Shown here one piece after another: positions 1 to 9,100 of a stretch of DNA of 64,000 nucleotides. Where the stretch lies: NCBI GenBank assembly GCA_964392245.1, contig CAYMOX010000006.1, positions 50,155 to 114,154 of the forward strand, read 5' to 3'. The notes beneath the pieces are model-generated. The model was not told where the DNA came from and made no database searches. It worked only from the letters and a program-made list of their open reading frames with translations. Source of the DNA: JAAUUJ01 sp964392245. GTDB taxonomy: Bacteria; Cyanobacteriota; Cyanobacteriia; Thermostichales; Thermostichaceae. Each line of letters begins with the position of its first letter. Position 1 is the stretch's first letter. The translations under genes and the position numbers were made by a program.

Positions 1-137
1 ATACTGCAGATAGCGCATCAGGAGCTGAAACAGGATCAGAGATGGACTCAACTCTGGCAGAATTATCGCAGGATGAGATTGCCAGGCTACTGGCCCAGGA
101 ACTTGGCACGATTGAGGAGAGCGTAGATCATGAGTGA
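1..137 (+). CDS. C-terminal tail of an upstream type I PKS (partial)
   Basis: A frame is open from the left edge (first full codon at position 3) and stops at 135-137. It encodes about 44 residues ending in LAELSQDEIARLLAQELG plus a short acidic tail. The same Leu/Ala-rich helix (L-S/T-x-D/E-x-I/L-A-x-L-L) ends the PKS at 130-11376, ends the PKS at 21166-26079, and is buried inside the PKS at 26072-39931, so it is read as a C-terminal docking helix following an ACP. The stop overlaps the next start by 8 bases, implying coupled translation and a direct hand-over of the chain to the next protein. No catalytic part lies in the window. Confidence 0.85.
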   Translation, partial: TADSASGAETGSEMDSTLAELSQDEIARLLAQELGTIEESVDHE

Positions 138-3100
138 GAATCGTCCTGCCCCTGACTACCAGGGACTGATGGCCAAAGCTCTGAAGGAGCTGCGAGACCT
201 CAAAACCAAGCTGGCAGCAGTGGAGCAGGCTAGGACAGAGCCGATCGCCATCATCGGTCAAGCCTGTCGCTACGCGGGCGATTCCAACACTCCAGGAGCC
301 TTCTGGCAGTTATTGCAGCGGGGAGGGGATGCGATTACTGAAGTCCCCAGAGATCGCTGGGATGTCGATGCCTATTACGATCCGGATCCGGAAACTCCTG
401 GGAAGACCTACACCCGTTACGGCAGTTTTGTTCACCAGATTCATGAGTTTGATGCTCTCTTTTTCAATATCTCTCCTCGAGAAGCAGCATCTGTGGATCC
501 ACAGCAACGCCTCCTATTAGAGGTCACCTGGGAAGCTCTGGAAAATGCCGGGATCGCTCCTGAAAAACTCGCAGGAAGTAACACAGGGGTTTTTATTGGC
601 ATTGGCACCTTTGATTTTGGTGTTCATGTTCTGGACAAAATTGATCTGAAAGCAATTGACGCCTACATGAATACAGGTGTTGCCCATAGTGTTGCTACAG
701 GGCGGCTTTCTTATACCTTAGGACTCAAGGGGCCTTCACTGGCTGTAGATACCGCCTGTTCATCTTCATTGGTTGCGATTCACCTTGCCTGCCGGAGCCT
801 GCGAAATCAAGAATCAGATCTGGCCATTGTTGGAGGGGTCAACCTGACCTTAACTCCGAAAGGCAGTGTGGGGTTTGCCAAGTCGAGGATGCTGGCAGCC
901 GATGGTCGCTGTAAAACATTTGATGCCTCTGCTGATGGCTATGTGCGGGGTGAGGGATGTGGAATTGTGGTCCTCAAGCGCCTCTCAGATGCCCAGCGAG
1001 ATTGTGACCCGATTCAAGCCGTGATCCGGGGGACTGCGATTAACCAGGATGGCCGCAGCAGTGGTCTGACCGCCCCTAACGGTCCTTCCCAGCAGGCTGT
1101 GATCCGGCGGGCGCTTGAGGATGGTCGGGTGCACCCCGGTCAGGTGAGCTATATCGAAGCCCATGGGACAGGAACGTCTTTAGGAGATCCGATTGAAATG
1201 GGAGCCCTGGGGGCTGTCTACGGGTCGGATCACTCGCGGGATAATCCGCTGCTGGTGGGATCGGTGAAAACGAATATTGGCCACCTGGAAGCTGCTGCTG
1301 GTGTAGCCAGTTTGATGAAGGTGGTGCTGGCCTTGCAGCATGAACAGATCCCGGCACATCTGCATCTGCGGCAACCCAATCCCCACATTGACTGGGACTC
1401 GCTTCCGGTAGAGATCCCTACACAAGGCAAGTCCTGGCCGCGAGGAGAGAAGAAACGGATTGCGGGGATCAGCTCCTTTGGCTTCAGCGGCACCAATGCC
1501 CATGTGATTGTCGAGGAAGCTCCCATTCGTGTCCTCCCTGAAAAAACTGTTGAAAGACCTGCTCACCTGCTGGTGCTCTCTGCCAAAAGCCAGGAGGCTC
1601 TGGATCAACTGGTAAGGAGTTATGTACCCTACCTGGAACAGGAAGGCCCTTCCTTTGGCGAGATTTGCCACACCGCCAGCACTGGCCGATCTCACTTCCC
1701 TTACCGTTTGGGTCTGGTGGCCAGTGATACTGCTGCAGCCGTCACCGAACTGAATGCCCATCTCTCCAGGCGGGACACTGCCAATGTGATAACCGGATTA
1801 GCCCCGACGACCGATCGCAGCAAACTGGCGTTTCTGTTTACAGGCCAGGGATCCCAGTTCATTGGTATGGGTCGGGAGCTGTACGAAACTCAGCCCACGT
1901 TTAAGCAGGCATTGGGGCAGTGTGCTCAGATCCTGGATACCTATCTGGATCAGCCTTTGTTGCAGGTGATCTATGCCGAAGGTGATTCACCTCTGGGTGA
2001 AACCGCTTACACCCAGCCTGCTCTTTTTGCTCTGGAATACAGTCTGGCTCAGATGTGGATCTCCTGGGGGATCAAACCCCAGATCCTGATGGGGCATAGT
2101 GTCGGCGAATATGTGGCGGCTTGTCTGGCAGGCGTCTTTAGTCTGGAAGATGGCTTGAAACTGATCGCGGAACGGGCGCGGTTGATGCAGTCTCTTTCTT
2201 CGGATGGAGCGATGGTGTCGGCACTGACGGATCCCGATACCGTGCAAGCAGCGATTGGGGGCTATCCAGATCGGGTGTCGATTGCGGCCTATAACGGACC
2301 AGAGAGTGTGGTCTTTTCTGGGGAGCGGCAGGCAGTCGAAGCGGTGGCCAGGGATCTAGAAACTCAGGGGATCAAGGTCAAGCCGTTGGAAGTCTCTCAG
2401 GCATTCCACTCCCCCTTAATGGATCCGATGCTGCAGGAGTTTGAAGCGATTGCCCGTCAGGTGAAGTTTGCTTCTCCGCGGATCCCGATCATCTCTAATG
2501 TCTCCGGTGAGTTGGCCAGTGAAGAAATCGCCACCCCCGAGTACTGGGTGAAGCATGTGCACCAGCCCGTGAAATTTGCTCAGGGCATGCAAGCTCTGCA
2601 GCAGCAGGGAGTGGGGATCTATCTGGAAGTGGGACCGAAACCGATCTTGTTGGGGATGGGACGGCAATGTTTGGCGGAGGAGCAGGGGATCTGGCTGCCC
2701 AGCCTGCGACCAGGGCAATCGGATTGGACTCAGATCTTACAAAGCCTGGCACAGCTGTATGTTCAGGGGTACAAGGTCAACTGGCAAGAAGTTGATCGTC
2801 CCTACGGGTGCCGCCGTCTGCATGGCCTACCCACCTATCCCTTTCAGCGGGAGTACTACTGGGTGGATGTGGATCAGGTGGCCTCCGAGGTTGTGGGGCA
2901 GACGATCCAGGGGCAGGCTCAGACCCTTTCCCCGATCATCCAACTCCTGGAGCAAGGGGATTATCAGCAACTGGCACAGCTTCTCTTGAAAAATGGCACC
3001 CTTTCCCCTGAGCAGGTGCTGCAGCAACTGGTGGAAGAGCACCAGCGGTTCCGGCTTCAGGAAAAGTTAAACCAATGTTTTTACCGAGTGCAATGGCAGC

Positions 3101-6100
3101 TGCAACCCCTGGATCCTGTGCCTCTAACTGCTTCATCTCACTGGTTGATTCTTGCGGATCAGCAGGGTGTAGCGGAGAAACTGCAGCAGCTTCTCAATAC
3201 GCAGGGACACTCCGCCACGCTACTGAGCCAGATCACACAGTTACAGCTAGCTCAAGACAATGGACGGCTCCCTCTGCTGGGGATCATTGATCTAACCAGC
3301 CTGGATGTGCCGCCAACACCAGAGCTGACATCCGTAAGACTACAAGATGTCAATAAGGCCAGTGGTGAGCGGATCATTCATCTCTGCCAAACCCTCCTAC
3401 AGCAACCAGACCCCAGCATCCAGATCTGGGTTGTAACGGCTGGGGCTGTGGAAGCGGATCAACATCCAGTGGCTGTTGCCCAAAGTCCTCTCTGGGGATT
3501 GGGGAAGGTGATCTCTTTGGAGCATCCCCATCTCTGGGGGGGTCTGGTTGATCTGGATCCGCGCCTCCCCTTCAATGAACAGGTGCCCACCCTCTGGCAG
3601 GAGATCCAGCAGAACGGGGTAGAGGATCAAGTGGCCTACCGCAATGGACGACGCTGGGTGCCTCGTCTGGCCCCCTGTACCCCTGCAGAAACTCGTCAAC
3701 TTCACCTCAGCGAAGACGGATGCTATCTGATCACGGGTGGATTGGGAGCCCTGGGCTTACGAGTTGCTCACTGGTTGATAAAGCAGGGGGCAGAGCATCT
3801 GGTATTGATCAGTCGGCGGGGTCTGACTGAGGAATCACAGCCCGCCGTCACCGAACTCCGGGACGCAGGAGCCCAGGTGCAGGTGATCGCCGCTGATGTG
3901 GCCAATCTGGAGGATATGCAGCGGGTCTGGCAGCAGATCCGATCCCAACCCCAACCCCTGAAGGGGATCTGGCATGCCGCTGGGGTGGAAGGCGTGGAGC
4001 CACTGGAGAGTATGCAGCTGCAGAGCTGGCAACAGGTGTTGCGGCCCAAAGTGCAGGGGGGCTGGAATTTGCATCAACTGTCTCAGGGTGACAATCTGGA
4101 CTATTTTGTCTGTTTCTCCTCCATTGCTTCTGTCTGGGGATCACGAGGGCAGGGACACTATGCAGCGGCGAACCAGTTTCTGGATGCATTGATCCACTAC
4201 CGCCGCACTGCAGGGTTGCCTGGTCTATCCATTAACTGGGGACCGTGGGCAGAGGGAGGCATGGCCAATGAGGAAGCCCAGGCCTGGTTAGCCCAGACGG
4301 GGGTGATGGCGCTCTCTCCCGATCTGGCCTTAGCTGCCATGACAAAACTACTGACCACCGATCTGGTGCAGGTTACCGTCAGTGAAACCGATTGGGCTCG
4401 TTTCAAGGCTCTCTACACTGCCCAGCGCCCCCGTCCATTACTGGATCTAATTGAAGTAGCGACGGAAGTTACATCTGAAATCTCTGCAGCTTCTACACCC
4501 CTCTCTGAAATCTTACAGAGGCTGAAAGCAGCCCCAGAAAGCGAACGCATCCCTCTGCTGCAGACCCATGTGCAGGAACAACTGCGACCTGTCCTGGGCT
4601 TGAAAGCTGCGCAGCCCCTGGATCCGCAAACCGGATTCTTTGAGCTGGGGATGGACTCCCTGATGGCGGTGGAGTTCCGCAACCGTCTGGAAAAGAGCCT
4701 GGAGGTTTCCCTCCCCGCCAGTCTTGCCTTTGATCTGCCCAACCTGCAGCGGCTCACCCGTTATCTGGCAGAAGAAGTTCTGGATTTAGAAGTGATCTCC
4801 CAGACTCGGAGCACAGAAACGCGTGGGATCGCCCTGTCGGAGCCGATTGCCATCATTGGTCTGGCCTGTCGCTTTCCTGGAGATGCCAGTACCCCGGAAG
4901 CCTTCTGGGAGAAACTGCGTCAGAGTTACGATGCCATCACCCTGGTTCCCCCCGAGCGTTGGGATGCCAATGCCTACTATGATCCCGATCCCAGCACTCC
5001 GGGCAAGTCCTACTGCCGCTATGGTGGGTTTCTAAACTCGGTGGATCAGTTTGATCCCGATTTCTTTGGCATCTCCCCTCGGGAAGCCAGGTTTATCGAT
5101 CCACAGCACCGCCTGCTGCTGGAGTTGAGCTGGGAAGCACTGGAGCGAGCTGGACATATTCCCGACCGTCTGGAGGGTAGCCCCACAGGTGTGTTTGTCG
5201 GGATCACTCTCAATGACTATGGCTACATGGTGCAGCAGGCCAGTGAAGCCAAGGGGGAATCTGTACAGGCGTTTGGGGTGACGGGAGGGCCTCTCAATGC
5301 CGCAGCCGGACGGATCTCCTACACGTTCGGATTCACAGGACCTGCCGTGGCGGTGGATACGGCCTGTTCTTCTTCCCTGGTGGCGATCCATCAGGCCTGT
5401 CAGAGCTTGCGGTTGGGGGAGTGTGAGATGGCGCTGGCGGGAGGGGTCAACCTGATCCTTACCCCGGGCTCGATGGTGGCCACAGCTCAGGCGCAGATGC
5501 TGTCGGTGGATGGACACTGCAAGACCTTTGATGCCAGGGCGGATGGGATTGGTCGAGGCGAAGGGTGTGGAGTCCTGATCCTGAAGCGTCTTTCTGATGC
5601 CCTGAGAGATGGCGATCCCATCCAGGCCGTGATCCGCAGCAGTGCCGTGAATCAGGATGGCCCTAGTAGCGGTTTCACCGTGCCCAATGGTCAGTCGCAA
5701 CAACACCTGATCCGGCAAGCTCTGACTCAGGCAGAACTGGATCCAGCAGACATCAGCTATATCGAAGCGCATGGGACGGGGACATCCCTGGGAGATCCGA
5801 TTGAGGTGACCGCCCTGGGTGAAGTCCTGGGGAAAGTTCGTACTCATGAGGATCCTCTCTGGGTGGGCTCGGTGAAGGCCAACATCGGTCACCTGGAATC
5901 TGCAGCCGGGGTGTCAGGTCTGATCAAGGTGATCCTGGCCCTGCAGCACGAAGAGATCCCGCCTCACACTCATTTGCAGGAACTGAACCCCCGCATCGAT
6001 TGGGAGCGGCTGCCGATTCGAGTACCCACCGAGATCCAACCCTGGCCCAGGAGTGAACGGAAACGGATCGCAGGGATCAGCTCGTTTGGGGCGAGTGGCA

Positions 6101-9100
6101 CCAATGCCCACGTGATTGTGGAAGAAGCACCGTTGTTACAGGTCTCCCTGGCAGAGATCCAACCTGAACGACCTCTGCATATCCTGGCCCTGTCAGCCAA
6201 GTCCGGGGATGCTCTACAGCAACTGGCTCGCGCCTATGCCTCCTATCTGGATCAGCATCCTGAGTCCCTGACGGATCTGTGTTTCACCGTGAATACGGGG
6301 CGGGGACATTTCTCTCATCGTCTGGCGGTCGTAGCGGAATCAGCGGGAGAAGTTAACGAGAGGTTGAAAGCCTTTACCGAGGGCCAGGAATTTGCAGGAT
6401 TAACCGTTGGGCAAGTGGAGGGAGTCCAGCCACCACGGGTAGCCTTCCTGTTCACAGGGCAGGGATCTCAGTATGTCGGCATGGGAAGAGAACTTTATGA
6501 AACTCAGCCCACCTTCAAGCAGGCACTAGATCGCTGTGCTCAGATCCTGGATGTTTATCTGGATCAGCCGTTGTTGCAGGTGATCTATGCCGAAGGCGAC
6601 TCACCCCTGAGTGAAACGGCCTACACACAACCCGCGCTGTTTGCTCTGGAATACAGTCTGGCTCAGGTGTGGATGAGTTGGGGGATCCAGCCTCAGATCC
6701 TGATGGGTCATAGTGTCGGCGAATATGTGGCGGCTTGTCTGGCAGGAGTCTTTAGTTTGGAAGATGGTCTGAAACTGATCGCGGAACGGGCGCGGTTGAT
6801 GCAGTCTCTTTCTTCGGATGGAGCGATGGTGTCGGCACTGACGGATCCCGATACCGTGCAAGCAGCGATTGCGGGCTATCCAGATCGGGTGTCGATTGCG
6901 GCCTATAACGGACCGGAGAGTGTGGTCTTTTCCGGGGAGCGGAACGCGGTGGAAGCGGTGGCCAGGGATCTGGAAGCTCAGGGGATCAAGGTCAAGCCGT
7001 TAGAAGTCTCTCAGGCATTTCACTCCCCCTTAATGGATCCGATGCTGCAGGAGTTTGAAGGGATTGCCCGTCAGGTGAAGTTTGCTTCTCCGCGGATCCC
7101 GATCATCTCTAATGTCTCCGGTGAGTTGGCCAGTGAAGAAATCGCCACCCCCGAGTACTGGGTGAAGCATGTGCACCAGCCCGTGAAATTTGCTCAGGGC
7201 ATGCAAGCTCTGCAGCAGCAGGGAGTGGGGATCTATCTGGAAGTGGGACCGAAACCGATCTTGTTGGGGATGGGACGGCAATGTTTGACGGAAGATCAGG
7301 GGATCTGGCTGCCCAGTCTGCGACCAGGGCAATCGGATTGGACTCAGCTCCTACAAAGTCTGGCTCAGCTCTATACCCAGGGCATCAAGGTCAACTGGTC
7401 AGGGTTTGATCGCGATTACCCGCGTCACCGCCTGGGAAATCTACCCACCTATCCTTTCCAAAAACAACGTTACTGGATCGAGTGGGTGCAGCCCACAGCT
7501 CCCGTTCTACCCCGCCTTGCCCCTGGCGTTCACCCACTGCTGGGTCAGCGCTTGCGTTCTCCCCTGCAGGACATTCTTTTTGAAGCACAGCTCAGTCCCA
7601 CCCAACCCATTTATTTGCAGGATCACTGCGTTTTCCAGAGGGTGATCGTGCCAGGGACGGCGTATCTGGAAACAGCTCTGGCTGCGGGCCAGCAGGTCCT
7701 CAAAACCGATCATTTGCAGCTTGAAGATGTCCTGATCCAGCAGGCTCTGCAGTTGTCGGGGGATCAGTCAGTGCTGGTGCAGGTGGTGCTCTCTCCTGCA
7801 GAAGCTGGAGCCTACAACTTCAAGATCTTCAGTACCCCACCTGATGGAGATCTGTGGACAGAACATGCTTCTGGACTGGTGCGAAGCACAGCTGCTGAAC
7901 CGGAACCTGGATCCGTGAGTCTGCAACAACTGCAAGAGAGATGCCAGCAGGCTCTCCCTGTGGATGCTTACTACGATCAACTGCACAGCAGTGGTCTGGA
8001 ATATGGCCCCTTCTTCCAGGGCATGAAAGAACTGTGGGCCTCCGATCAATCCGATCACCAAGTTCTGGGTCGGATCCAGCTAGCAGCTGACCTGGCTCAA
8101 GACGCTGATATCTATCTGATCCATCCGGTGCTGCTGGATGCCAGTATGCAGAGCATGGGGGCTGCTTTTGCCCAGGCAGGGATGGACAGTCAGGATGCCT
8201 ACATGCCTGTGGGGTTTGAGAAGCTGGTGCTCTATCAACGGGCGGGAACTCAGTTGTGGAGCCAGGTGAATCCCCCCCAATCACGGGGACAGCAACAGGA
8301 TACGCTGCACACCGATATCAACCTCTGGAATGACGCAGGCCATCTGATCGCTCATCTCCAGGGTGTGGCGCTGCGGCGGGTAAACCGTCAACAGTTACAG
8401 CGCAGTTTGCAAGCCGATCTGCGAGACTGGCTCTACCAGCTCAACTGGGAACCTTTATCTGCGGCTCCGACTGCAGAACCCCTCACGGCTACAGGTCGCT
8501 GGATCCTGTTTGCCGATCAAAAGGGTGTGGGTCGTCAGCTGGCAGAACAACTGCAAGCTCAGGGTGGATCGGTGGTCGTGGTGGAGAAAGGGGATCTCTT
8601 TACCCAGCTCTCCCCACAACATTACCGTGTCAATCCCACAAGCCCTGCGGACATGCAGGCACTCCTGGCCAGGCTCCGGGCACAGGATCAGGAGGTTTCG
8701 CGAGGGGTGATCCATCTGTGGAGTTTGGATGAGGAGATTTCTGACTCCGATTCTAGTGAAGATATCCTTGCCAGCCAGCACCGCTCCTGCGGCTCCCTCC
8801 TCCTCTGGCTCCAATCCCTTGAGGCTGATAGCGGGGTCTCTCCTCCTCGCCTCTGGCTCCTCACTCAGGCTGCGCAATCTCTAGACCTGGATCAGGCCAC
8901 CCCGCTGCAACTGAAACAAGCTCCCCTCTGGGGGCTCGGTCGAGTCCTGGCCCTGGAACATCCAGATCTGCAATCTGTCCGCATTGACCTGGATCCCTCC
9001 TCCTCTGACCTGTCTCTGCTGCTGGCAGATCTGCTGCACCCCGACTCTGAAGACCAGATCGCCTACCGTCATGGGCAACGCTTTGTTGCTCGTCTGGCCC

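Noticed and set aside
5032..5892. 286-residue - strand open frame opposite a KS domain
   Set aside because: Shadow of the KS. The same kind of antisense frame recurs opposite other KS and AT domains because the sequences are paralogous.
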